A DNA stretch of 6,165 bases from Haloferacaceae archaeon (GCA_028274825.1 JAQCMZ010000318.1:1-6165), one strand, 5' to 3'. Positions 1-5,748 are shown, counted from the stretch's first letter. The notes: a model not told the origin generated them from the sequence alone. Numbers and translations are program-made.

Positions 1-191
1 CGGCAGTCTACAACGTCGAACGAACCCTCAAACAATGAACCCCGTCGCTGTATGCGGATTCAATAGAGCCGAGAGAGACTGATACGACACGGTCACTCGG
101 AGGACACGGAAACTCTCGAATTTCAAAGTCGACGGGTTCGGAGTTCAAATCTGGCGATACACGTCGGCTAAGAAGCGTTCAGAAGCTAACT
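1..191. other. Left-edge region with no confident gene
   Basis: I see no supported gene here. Plus-strand frame 3 is open from the window edge to a TGA at 36-38 and reads AVYNVERTLKQ. That could be the last 11 residues of a gene starting outside the window, but it is too short to judge. AGAAGC occurs twice ten bases apart (171-176 and 181-186), just beyond the 3' end of the tRNA gene. On the minus strand this gives a pyrimidine-rich trailer (GCTTCT twice), which might help end tRNA transcription, but there is no real oligo-T tract. Confidence 0.4.
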
Positions 192-264
192 GGGCTCGGG
201 CGGATTTGAACCACCGACCTCGTCCTTGTAAGGGACGCGTCATAACCAACTAGACCACGAGCCC
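192..264 (-). tRNA. tRNA-Val, anticodon UAC
   Basis: The minus strand folds into a full 73-base cloverleaf. The 7-bp acceptor stem is GGGCTCG paired with CGAGCCC. The D arm contains TAGTTGGTTA. The anticodon stem is CGTCC/GGACG around the loop CTTACAA, so the anticodon is UAC, which reads the valine codon GUA. The variable loop is 5 bases, and the T arm is GGTGG-TTCAAAT-CCGCC with one T-G pair. CCA is not encoded, which is common in archaea because it is added after transcription. No intron is present. The gene is divergent from the DUF192 gene, with 80 bases between them. I could not find a convincing TATA box for it. No second copy of its 3' end, as an integrated element would leave, is seen in the window. 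Confidence 0.97.
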
Positions 265-315
265 TGCATGGGTGAGAGCCTATCCGGGCAGAAAACGGTT
301 TCCGTCTTCAATGGA

Positions 316-321
316 GATATG
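316..321 (+). promoter_or_regulatory. Candidate TATA box of the DUF192 gene
   Basis: The hexamer GATATG lies 24-29 bases before the GTG at 345, and no ribosome binding site is visible. This spacing fits a leaderless haloarchaeal transcript that begins at or next to the start codon. It matches the spacing seen at the DUF5790-like and mptD genes in this window. The match to a consensus TATA box is only moderate. Confidence 0.4.
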
Positions 322-344
322 TTTGCGGGCACGAATACGGATTC

Positions 345-800
345 GTGAGTCGACGTCTGGTTATTGGTGTGGTGTTGATTGGGGCTATTCTCGGCGGGGT
401 AATGCTACAACAGGGCGTCGTGACCGGATACGAGCGGACGACGATAACCATCGAGGACGGCGACACAGGTGCACAGTTATCTGCCGTCACCGTTCGGATA
501 GCAGATACGACGTACAAACAGTACGTAGGGCTCTCAGAGACCGAGTCGTTGGCGGCCGACGAGGGGATGTTGTTCGTCCACGACGAGCCAGACGAGTACG
601 CGTACGTGATGCGTGAAATGGCGTTTCCAATCGAAATTGTCTTCATTAGCTCTGACAGTGAGATTACGACGATTCATCGGGCTCACCCTGATGACGACGG
701 CCAATTCGAGGGTCGGGGCCAGTTCGTCCTCGAAGTCCCTGTCGGCTTCACTGACGACAACGGAATCTCCGAGGGCGATACGGTGAATATCGATCGCTAA
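345..800 (+). CDS. Membrane-anchored DUF192 family protein
   Basis: This 151-residue protein has one hydrophobic N-terminal segment (about residues 5-22, after the basic MSRR) that should anchor it in the membrane or act as a signal sequence. The rest (about 47-151) would then lie outside the cell. That part matches the DUF192 pattern: a VGLS element at 61-64, GMLF at 74-77, a central M-F-P-I-E-I-V-F stretch at 92-100, QFVLEVPVGF at 126-135, and a closing G-x-x-x-G-D-x-V. DUF192 has no established biochemical function. I prefer the GTG at 345 to the ATG at 402 because the ATG would remove the anchor, and because a TATA-like box lies 24-29 bases before the GTG. The ABC exporter gene starts 68 bases downstream on the same strand, so co-transcription is possible but unproven. 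Confidence 0.88.
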   Translation: MSRRLVIGVVLIGAILGGVMLQQGVVTGYERTTITIEDGDTGAQLSAVTVRIADTTYKQYVGLSETESLAADEGMLFVHDEPDEYAYVMREMAFPIEIVFISSDSEITTIHRAHPDDDGQFEGRGQFVLEVPVGFTDDNGISEGDTVNIDR

Positions 801-857
801 CACGCAGCAAGCGGCCTGTTCCAGCCCGAAGGAAACCCTCATGTGCGAGCGTCAGCG

Positions 858-866
858 ACTATATAT
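858..866 (+). promoter_or_regulatory. TATA-like box next to the ABC exporter start
   Basis: CTATATATT is the best TATA-like sequence near this gene, but it ends only two bases before the preferred ATG at 869. If it is a real TATA box, transcription would begin near 885-892, inside the annotated coding region. The first in-frame ATG would then be at 935. The alternative is that the gene is read from the DUF192 transcript and this sequence is fortuitous. I favour neither strongly. Confidence 0.3.
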
Positions 867-868
867 TG

Positions 869-2800
869 ATGAGTAATGTAGATTGGGACGAAGACGACCC
901 GTTCGAAGAACAACGGGACAACGTCGAAAACCCAATGGGGCGGTTGTTCCGCGTTTATGGAATTCCGAATGCCGCTCAATTTTTCGTTGGCGTCGTCGCG
1001 AGTGTGTCTGCACGGGTACTAGATCTTCTCCCTCCGCTGATGCTCGGGATCGCAATCGACACGATTTTCGGAGAGAGCGCTTTCGGCGAGCAAGTTCCGC
1101 TGGTGGTGCTGCCCCAGTCACTGCTCCCGGAGACACAGACAGAGCAGTTCTGGTTCGTGATCGTCGTGATTGCTGGGGCGTTCGGGCTCGCAGCACTGTT
1201 CCATTGGGTTCGCAACTGGGGGTTCAATTCCTTCGCACAGGAGATCCAACACGATATTCGAACAGATACCTACGACAAAATGCAGCGGCTCAATATGGAC
1301 TTTTTTGCGGATAAGCAGACCGGAGAGATGATGTCGATTCTCTCGAACGACGTGAATCGTCTCGAGCGGTTCCTCAACGATGGGATGAACTCCCTGTTTC
1401 GGATGCTCGTGATGGTCATCGGTATCGGGGCACTGCTGCTCTGGATCAACTGGCAACTGGCGATCGTCGCGCTGTTTCCGATCCCGATTATCGCAGCGAC
1501 GACGTACCTGTTCATCACGATCATCCAGCCGAAGTACGCGGAAGTGCGCTCGTCCGTCGGACAGCTCAATTCCCGGCTTGAGAACAATCTCGGCGGTGTC
1601 AAAGTAATCAAGTCCTCGAATACCGAAGAATACGAGTCTGACCGTGTTGACGATGTCTCGCTGGATTACTTTGATGCCAACTGGGACGCGATTCGAACCC
1701 GGATCAAGTTCTTCCCCGCACTGCGGATTCTCGCGGGTGTGGGGTTCGTGTTGACGTTCATCATCGGCGGGCTCTGGGTGTTTCAGGACACCCCACCGCT
1801 GTTTTTCAGCGGTGACCTCTCTGTGGGGATGTTCGTGGTGTTTATTCTGTACACCCAGCGATTCATCTGGCCAATGGCCCAGTTCGGACAGATTATCAAT
1901 ATGTATCAGCGTGCCAGAGCCTCGTCTGCGCGGATTTTTGGACTGATGGACGAGCCGAATCGGCTGGCAGAAGACCCCGAGGCGTCTGAGTTGGTCGTCG
2001 ACGATGGAGATGTTGTCTACGAGGACGTGAGCTTCGGATACGATGACGAGCCGATTATCCAGAATATCGACTTCAAAGTCCAGGGCGGCGAGACCGTGGC
2101 TCTTGTGGGCCCGACAGGTGCTGGTAAGTCGACTATCCTCAAGCTGTTACTGCGAATGTACGATGTCGACGACGGCGCGATCAAAATCGATGGACAAGAC
2201 CTCCGCGGAATCACTCTTCAATCTGCACGGCAAAGTCTGGGATATGTCGGCCAAGATACGTTCATGTTCTTTGGCTCAGTCGAGGAGAATATTCGATACG
2301 GCACTTTCAACGCCAGTCACGAGGAGGTCATCGAAGCCGCGAAAGCCGCCGAGGCGCACGACTTTATCCAAAACCTCCCAGACGGATACGACACCGAGAT
2401 TGGAGAGCGTGGAGTGAAACTATCGGGTGGACAACGACAACGTCTCGCGATTGCCCGGGCGATGTTGAGAGACCCCGAGATTCTCATCCTAGATGAAGCT
2501 ACCTCTGACGTCGATACAGAAACAGAAATGCTGATCCAGCGGTCGATAGACGATCTGACGGCAAATCGGACGACCTTCGCAATCGCTCACCGACTCTCGA
2601 CGATCAAAGATGCCGACACGATTCTCGTGCTTGAGGACGGAGAAATCGCCGAGCGAGGGTCACACGAAGATCTCATCGGGAACGACGGCCTCTACGCGCA
2701 TCTGTGGGGCGTCCAGGCCGGCGAGATTGACGAACTCCCCGAAGAGTTCATTCAGCGGGCTGCACAACGACGGGCGCGAACCGAGGCGAGCGACGACTGA
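869..2800 (+). CDS. ABC transporter permease/ATP-binding fusion (exporter half-transporter, MsbA-like)
   Basis: This 643-residue protein is a type-IV ABC exporter half that should dimerise in the membrane and use ATP to move a substrate outward. The acidic N-terminus (to about residue 27) is followed by the transmembrane domain (about 35-350), with hydrophobic segments near 35-63, 96-113, 177-221 and 285-330. The nucleotide-binding domain contains Walker A GPTGAGKST (414-422), the Q-loop glutamine at 462, signature LSGGQ (518-522), Walker B ILILDE with catalytic Glu543, D-loop SDVD, and H-loop His574. Nothing is missing, so it should be active. The C-terminal tail is acidic and arginine-rich. 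Length is normal for this architecture. The ATG at 869 keeps the N-terminus (EEQRDNVENPM), which I recall as conserved in haloarchaeal relatives. A TTG at 866 and an ATG at 935 are alternatives. The substrate cannot be inferred: lipid, drug or peptide are all possible. Confidence 0.95.
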   Translation: MSNVDWDEDDPFEEQRDNVENPMGRLFRVYGIPNAAQFFVGVVASVSARVLDLLPPLMLGIAIDTIFGESAFGEQVPLVVLPQSLLPETQTEQFWFVIVVIAGAFGLAALFHWVRNWGFNSFAQEIQHDIRTDTYDKMQRLNMDFFADKQTGEMMSILSNDVNRLERFLNDGMNSLFRMLVMVIGIGALLLWINWQLAIVALFPIPIIAATTYLFITIIQPKYAEVRSSVGQLNSRLENNLGGVKVIKSSNTEEYESDRVDDVSLDYFDANWDAIRTRIKFFPALRILAGVGFVLTFIIGGLWVFQDTPPLFFSGDLSVGMFVVFILYTQRFIWPMAQFGQIINMYQRARASSARIFGLMDEPNRLAEDPEASELVVDDGDVVYEDVSFGYDDEPIIQNIDFKVQGGETVALVGPTGAGKSTILKLLLRMYDVDDGAIKIDGQDLRGITLQSARQSLGYVGQDTFMFFGSVEENIRYGTFNASHEEVIEAAKAAEAHDFIQNLPDGYDTEIGERGVKLSGGQRQRLAIARAMLRDPEILILDEATSDVDTETEMLIQRSIDDLTANRTTFAIAHRLSTIKDADTILVLEDGEIAERGSHEDLIGNDGLYAHLWGVQAGEIDELPEEFIQRAAQRRARTEASDD

Positions 2801-3172
2801 TCGGCCCCTGGTGACGAGGCACCCTCCAGTTCAGTTTACTCGACCCTACTCTCGAAGCCGGTCTGCTGTCAGAGCTAGTATCGGCAAATTAGTTCTCGTA
2901 TCCATCGGTTGGCTCGTGATCTGTCCACCCGAAAACGTGGACTCGGAACTGATGTCTGCTGTCGATAGGCGCCGTCTCGGGTTGTGCCTCTCCAGCAAAT
3001 CGCGATGTGACCCGGATTATCCGTCTCGCTTAGATCAACTCGTTTAGTGGTGGGCTGGCGAGTTCACCCTACTGTCTGCGTCACCGAATGGATCCTCGAC
3101 ACCGCCACCGAATCGAAGGTCTCGACGACCCCTGAGAGAGGATCGAAGAGAGAGTCTAAGAATTCACAGTGA

Positions 3173-3208
3173 TACCAGCGCGCGGGCCCACAACCTCAGC
3201 CGCTGGTA
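3173..3208 (+). repeat. Perfect 8-bp inverted repeat (hairpin 1)
   Basis: TACCAGCG (3173-3180) and CGCTGGTA (3201-3208) are exact inverted repeats separated by 20 bases, which include the palindrome GGGCCC. The arms could pair in RNA. This is the first of three stems in the 130 bases before the hydrolase gene. No T-tract follows, so it does not look like a terminator. Its function is unknown. Confidence 0.55.
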
Positions 3209-3280
3209 GCTAACTGACCACTCCCGGCTCGCTTGCCGGGGTCTCGGTGAAGAGCGGGACTCCACTCGAAAACGTTGAAG
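3209..3280 (+). mobile_element. Possible right-end remnant of an IS200/IS605 (TnpB) element
   Basis: The stretch contains a GC-rich stem-loop (CCCGGC, loop TCGCTT, GCCGGG; 3223-3240) and then TCCACTCGAAAACGTTGAAG (3261-3280). From memory, haloarchaeal IS200/IS605 elements often end downstream of tnpB with a very similar CACTCGAAAACGT(C/T)GAAG sequence after GC hairpins. In those elements this is also the 3' end of the omega-RNA scaffold. No tnpA or tnpB remnant and no left end is visible here, so at most this is a solitary decayed end. The alternative is an unrelated structured leader of the hydrolase gene. The assignment rests on motif memory and has not been checked by search. Confidence 0.35.
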
Positions 3281-3301
3281 AACGGCGACATCGGTTCTTC
3301 A
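3276..3301 (+). promoter_or_regulatory. Perfect 8-bp inverted repeat abutting the hydrolase start (hairpin 3)
   Basis: TGAAGAAC (3276-3283) and GTTCTTCA (3294-3301) are exact inverted repeats around a 10-base spacer that could itself add a C-G/G-C pair. The repeat ends two bases before the ATG at 3304. It occupies the position where the neighbouring genes have a TATA-like box (24-29 bases upstream), and no TATA-like hexamer is there. It could be an operator for a dimeric regulator, an RNA hairpin limiting access to the start codon, or the terminal hairpin of a mobile-element end. Confidence 0.45.
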
Positions 3302-3303
3302 GT

Positions 3304-4020
3304 ATGCAGTTAACGGAGATGACGTGGACGGATGTGCGCGACAGCGACGCGAGCATGGCAGTAATCCCAGTTGGGAGTACCGAGCAACACGGCCCACACG
3401 CACCGCTTGGGACGGACACTCTCAACGCCGAGTCTGTCGCGCAGGCGGGCGTCGACCGTCACGACGCTGAAATACTGATTGGACCAGCTATCCCGGTCGG
3501 GATCGCCGAAGAACACCGGACCTTCGACGGGACACTGTGGGTATCGCCAGATACCTTCCGGTCGTATGTCCGCGAGGTGGCTACGTCACTCCTGCACCAT
3601 GGCATCGAGGCGGTCATCTTCGTGAACGGTCACGGCGGGAACACAGAGGCGCTGGCGGAAGTGACCCGGCAACTGTCCCGTGAGACAAAAATATACGCGG
3701 TCGCGTTCACCTGGTTCGAGAGCGTCGGTGATCACAGTGGAGAGATGGGGCATGCTGGGCCACTGGAGACGGCACTTCTCAGGCACACGACTCCGCAGCT
3801 GGTTCGAGAAAACCGGATCGAACTGGCGCAGGCGGGAGCTGCTGACCACTGGGGCGAGTGGGTAAGTGGCGTTAATCTGGCACACGACTCCGACGAGTTC
3901 ACGGATAACGGCGTCGTCGGAGATCCGTCTGAAGGAGATGCTGAGCGGGGATCTAAACTGCTCGATTTGGCTGGAGCAGGCCTCGACCGACTTCTTCTCG
4001 CTGTCGCTAACCGAGAGTAA
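3304..4020 (+). CDS. Creatininase-family metal-dependent amidohydrolase; candidate ArfB-type FAPy deformylase
   Basis: This 238-residue protein has the full metal site of the creatininase family. STEQHGPHAPLGTD (25-38) supplies Glu27, His29 and Asp38. VNGHGGN (107-113) supplies His110. HAGPLET (150-156) supplies Glu155. The length fits the family. True creatininase has GHYEN where this protein has GHGGN, so creatinine is an unlikely substrate. In archaea the family includes ArfB, which removes formate from the ring-opened GTP product in riboflavin and F420 synthesis. That is my leading guess, but MftE-like or other amidases remain possible. I chose the ATG at 3304, where the homology-like N-terminus begins, rather than the GTG at 3247, which would add 19 residues encoded by hairpin sequence. 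The protein should be cytoplasmic, since no signal peptide is present. It stands alone on its strand and converges with the DUF5790-like gene. Confidence 0.88.
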   Translation: MQLTEMTWTDVRDSDASMAVIPVGSTEQHGPHAPLGTDTLNAESVAQAGVDRHDAEILIGPAIPVGIAEEHRTFDGTLWVSPDTFRSYVREVATSLLHHGIEAVIFVNGHGGNTEALAEVTRQLSRETKIYAVAFTWFESVGDHSGEMGHAGPLETALLRHTTPQLVRENRIELAQAGAADHWGEWVSGVNLAHDSDEFTDNGVVGDPSEGDAERGSKLLDLAGAGLDRLLLAVANRE

Positions 4021-4092
4021 TCGACTACAGTATCACCACTCAATCACTGATCTCGAATCTATCGCTGTCTGTACGCCCGAATCTGTCTGAAT

Positions 4093-4116
4093 GGGTGATA
4101 TCCCGGTGACTCACCC
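4093..4116 (+). repeat. Inverted repeat downstream of the hydrolase gene
   Basis: GGGTGA (4093-4098) and TCACCC (4111-4116) form a perfect 6-bp stem around 12 bases, 72 bases after the hydrolase stop codon. No T-run follows, so it is not a convincing terminator. It may stabilise or process the 3' end of the mRNA. Confidence 0.35.
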
Positions 4117-4284
4117 GAGAGACACGCATCGTCTGTCCAGACTGCAGTTTGATCCAGTAAGAACTCACAAACTTGCGGCGGCTCAACTCGGCCGATTAAC
4201 TGTGTGATACCGAGAGAATAGAAATTATCTATACTGTCGACGAGAGATATCGAGAGACGACAGAGAAACCGAGCGATGAGAGGC

Positions 4285-4290
4285 ATAAAA
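4285..4290 (+). promoter_or_regulatory. TATA-like box ATAAAA on the strand opposite the DUF5790-like gene
   Basis: ATAAAA (within GGCATAAAAGAG) is among the best TATA-like hexamers in the window. It lies 24-29 bases before a GTG at 4314 that opens a 32-codon frame ending at a TAG at 4410-4412. A transcript from here would run antisense into the 3' end of the DUF5790-like gene. The surrounding DNA is A-rich, so chance occurrence is possible. Confidence 0.25.
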
Positions 4291-4335
4291 GAGAGGAGAA
4301 GGGGTAGTGTAGTGTGATTCCGGGTAGAACCGGCT

Positions 4336-4353
4336 CAGAATCAGAATCAGAAT
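4336..4353. repeat. Short tandem repeat, CAGAAT x3
   Basis: Three perfect tandem copies of the hexamer CAGAAT are followed by the related CGGAT-CGGATA-CGGGAT series, 17 bases beyond the stop codon of the DUF5790-like gene. Such short arrays can change length by slippage. On the plus strand it encodes Ser-Glu repeats in the tentative micro-ORF described in the findings. Confidence 0.7.
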
Positions 4354-4370
4354 CCGGATCGGATACGGGA

Positions 4371-4784
4371 TTAGTCGCCAGAATCTTCGGTATCCTCGTG
4401 AACTTCTTCTAGATCAGAGCGAAGCTGTGGCACTGTCGTCGCGAGATCTCCGGCATGGTCGCTGGCTTGATCAATCGTCGTGAGAAGCGTCTCAACTTCT
4501 GCGAGTTCGGCTTCGAGATCAGCGGCATCCTCGAACGCGTCTGCTCGCTCTCCGAGCACGTAGCTCTTTTTCGCCTGACGGAGTTGTTCGGTGGCGTCAC
4601 CGATGTCGAGCGCCGACTTTAGCCCGTTGAGTGCGCCCAACACGTTGTCAGCATCAGTGTCCCAGATGTCATTAGCCGCTGGAAGCTCTGCGCGAGCCGC
4701 CTCAAGCCCCTCTTCAACTTCAGCGCGGGTTTCTTCGGCTGCCTCCCCAAACAAGTCATCATCCTCGAATGTCGCCTGACTCAT
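4371..4784 (-). CDS. Small acidic helical protein, DUF5790-like (haloarchaeal, unknown function)
   Basis: This 137-residue protein is rich in Glu, Asp and Ala and has no cysteine, membrane segment or signal peptide. It should be cytoplasmic and nearly all helical. Residues 14-34 and 81-130 show heptad-like spacing that would allow a coiled coil or helical bundle. The N-terminus (MSQATFEDDDLFGEAAEE), the ALNGLKSALD segment (51-60) and AKKSYVLGERADAFEDAADL (71-90) fit my memory of the haloarchaeal family DUF5790. That family has no known function, and the name has not been checked by search. No catalytic motif is visible. It lies 198 bases downstream of mptD on the same strand, but has its own promoter and probably its own transcript. 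The ATG at 4784 is supported by a TATA box at the leaderless spacing. Confidence 0.85.
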   Translation of the reverse strand: MSQATFEDDDLFGEAAEETRAEVEEGLEAARAELPAANDIWDTDADNVLGALNGLKSALDIGDATEQLRQAKKSYVLGERADAFEDAADLEAELAEVETLLTTIDQASDHAGDLATTVPQLRSDLEEVHEDTEDSGD

Positions 4785-4807
4785 ACAGTGTATCCGTCTT
4801 GAGGTAA

Positions 4808-4813
4808 CTTAAA
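4808..4813 (-). promoter_or_regulatory. TATA box of the DUF5790-like gene
   Basis: Read on the minus strand, TTTAAG (in GTTTAAGTTA) lies 24-29 bases before the ATG at 4784, with no ribosome binding site. This is the clearest leaderless promoter in the window. It indicates that the gene is transcribed independently of mptD. Confidence 0.6.
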
Positions 4814-4934
4814 CAAGTGCCCAGCGGCGAAAGTAAAGACCGAGGGTACGCGCCCTCTAATTCGGATTCGGTGGCGTATTCCCGTTTAGTTTCAGTCCGG
4901 TTTGATCACTGGAGACACGTGCTGATTCACACAC

Positions 4935-4939
4935 AAAAA
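4935..4939 (-). terminator. Probable oligo-T terminator of mptD
   Basis: On the minus strand, TTTTT follows CCGG, 44 bases after the mptD stop codon, and is followed by GTGTGTG. Archaeal transcription commonly ends at such short T-runs without a hairpin. Together with the separate promoter of the next gene, this suggests that mptD and the DUF5790-like gene are separate units. Confidence 0.45.
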
Positions 4940-4982
4940 CCGGACACAGCAGGCAGACAGCGGTCTTCGAGCGCCAGGAAAT

Positions 4983-5324
4983 TCAGTCACCGACTGTCAC
5001 GAGTTTCATTCGGGGATACCCCTCTTCCATCTCCATTCGGGTGCGGGCAGTGGTGTCGCCGTAGGAGATGCGCATTTCGACCTGCATGAGTGAGCCGGTG
5101 AGTTCGGTGTATCCGTTCGCGTGGTCGATATCGTCGGCGACGCGGTCGTCGAATATCTCCACTGATACCGCCTCACAGTGTGGTTGGTTCTCGATTGAAT
5201 CTGCCATTGCCTGCTCCAGACTGGTCGTACTGTTGGGAGCGACCGGTGTGCCAGCGAACTGGTGATAGAGCGTTCCAAACTTGATTCCGGCTTCGAAACA
5301 GGCTTGCTGAGCGTCAGTCACCAT
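4983..5324 (-). CDS. mptD: Archaeal-type dihydroneopterin aldolase MptD
   Basis: This 113-residue protein matches the small archaeal dihydroneopterin aldolase family (formerly DUF381), which is unrelated to bacterial FolB. The family splits 7,8-dihydroneopterin into 6-hydroxymethyl-7,8-dihydropterin and glycolaldehyde, a step towards methanopterin in methanogens and folate-type cofactors in haloarchaea. Recognisable segments are CFEAGIKFGTLYHQFAGTPV (9-28), SIENQPHCEAV (43-53), GYTELTG (71-77) and the closing MEEGYPRMKL (99-108). His21 and Tyr103 sit in the conserved segments and are candidate active-site residues by inference. Length is normal and the protein should be cytoplasmic. The start is the ATG at 5324, with a TATA-like box 24-29 bases upstream. 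The upstream side is a long gene-free region, so the gene is probably expressed alone. Confidence 0.88.
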   Translation of the reverse strand: MVTDAQQACFEAGIKFGTLYHQFAGTPVAPNSTTSLEQAMADSIENQPHCEAVSVEIFDDRVADDIDHANGYTELTGSLMQVEMRISYGDTTARTRMEMEEGYPRMKLVTVGD

Positions 5325-5347
5325 ACAAAAAATTCATCGTGTAGTCG

Positions 5348-5353
5348 GATATC
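5348..5353 (-). promoter_or_regulatory. Candidate TATA box of mptD
   Basis: The palindrome GATATC lies 24-29 bases before the mptD ATG on the minus strand, the leaderless spacing also seen at the DUF5790-like and DUF192 genes. A T6 run lies between it and the start codon (ATTTTTTGT) and could instead be part of a short leader. The hexamer is a modest TATA match. Confidence 0.4.
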
Positions 5354-5688
5354 AGTTGCTCGTCGTTCCAGAACGAGCGCACGCGATAGACGACAGTGAA
5401 CGAAACTCGATGACTCTCGTTGGAGATTCCGGGGTGAAAGCGATGTGCACTCACTGGAGTTTGGTTCGTATCGGGCTGGAATCACGAATCACACAGCGTG
5501 ACCCATTGGCCGGTCGTCGAGTTTCAGGCGAGGGTGTGATGACAGCGGATCTGACACTGTGAATAAACGTCCGTGAACAGTGGGTGGTTACGGTGGCCGG
5601 CCCGCGTGTCTCGAGACGCCAACACAGAACCTATGATTCGTAGACAGATGTCCGACAGTATGAGTCAGTGAACTGCCTCGGGGTCAGG

Positions 5689-5748
5689 TCATCCTTCGAG
5701 AATCGCCGATTCTCGTCATCACTCCTCGAAGAGTTCCGTCCGACCTCG
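5689..5748. repeat. Palindromic repeat element, copy 1
   Basis: This 60-base element is 53/60 identical to copy 2 by hand alignment, with no gaps. It contains the 19-base palindrome CGAGAATCGCCGATTCTCG (5697-5715; 9-base arms around one C), followed by the identical TCATCACTC, a variable 9-base patch and the conserved TTCCGTCCGACCTCG. Six of the seven differences lie in the variable patch. In this copy that patch also pairs with upstream sequence (CTTCGAG 5694-5700 with CTCGAAG 5725-5731). The element is not adjacent to a recognisable transposase. Confidence 0.85.

Larger units (their letters stand above)
2801..3303. other. 503-base intergenic region without a gene
   Basis: No credible coding sequence lies between the ABC exporter and the hydrolase gene. 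The open frame running to 3047 on the plus strand has a basic, Ser/Arg-rich composition unlike the acidic proteins around it, and is a continuation of a shadow frame. I found no transposase remnant, such as TnpB zinc-finger cysteines, in the frames I read. The first 370 bases are unremarkable. The last 130 bases hold three perfect inverted repeats, listed separately. No clear oligo-T terminator follows the exporter gene. Confidence 0.6.
4021..4370. other. 350-base convergent intergenic region, partly AT-rich
   Basis: The hydrolase gene and the DUF5790-like gene converge on this gap. It contains a hairpin (4093-4116) and four copies of CGAGAGA (4116-4122, 4211-4217, 4241-4247, 4251-4257). It also contains an inverted repeat CTGTCG/CGACAG (4234-4239 and 4258-4263) that encloses the last two CGAGAGA copies and a GATATC. 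The purine-rich block 4205-4310 becomes, on the minus strand, a pyrimidine-rich tract (CTTCTCCTCTCTTTTA) that may help end DUF5790 transcription. A 75-codon minus-strand frame (4286-4059) has non-halophilic composition and I do not accept it as a gene. Confidence 0.55.

Noticed and set aside
135..165. A T-arm-like stretch (GGAGTTCAAATCTGG) that hinted at a second tRNA or tRNA fragment
   Set aside because: The flanking bases do not pair as a T stem, and no acceptor, D or anticodon arm can be built upstream. Only the TTCAAAT loop resembles a tRNA.
192..264. The tRNA gene as an attachment site for an integrated element
   Set aside because: No second copy of the tRNA 3' end and no integrase gene are visible in the window.
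2610..3047. Plus-strand 145-codon frame overlapping the end of the exporter gene and the gap after it
   Set aside because: It begins as an out-of-frame shadow of the exporter. It is Ser/Arg-rich and basic, unlike the acidic proteins here, and matches no family I know.
4059..4286. Minus-strand 75-codon frame in the convergent gap
   Set aside because: It has few acidic residues, mixed codon use and no family resemblance. It also crosses hairpins and repeats. Its ATG follows a T-rich tract that is better explained as a transcript end.
5356..5562. Plus-strand 68-codon frame upstream of mptD
   Set aside because: It has no recognisable family, no TATA box at the expected spacing and no acidic bias. 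It overlaps the likely mptD promoter region.
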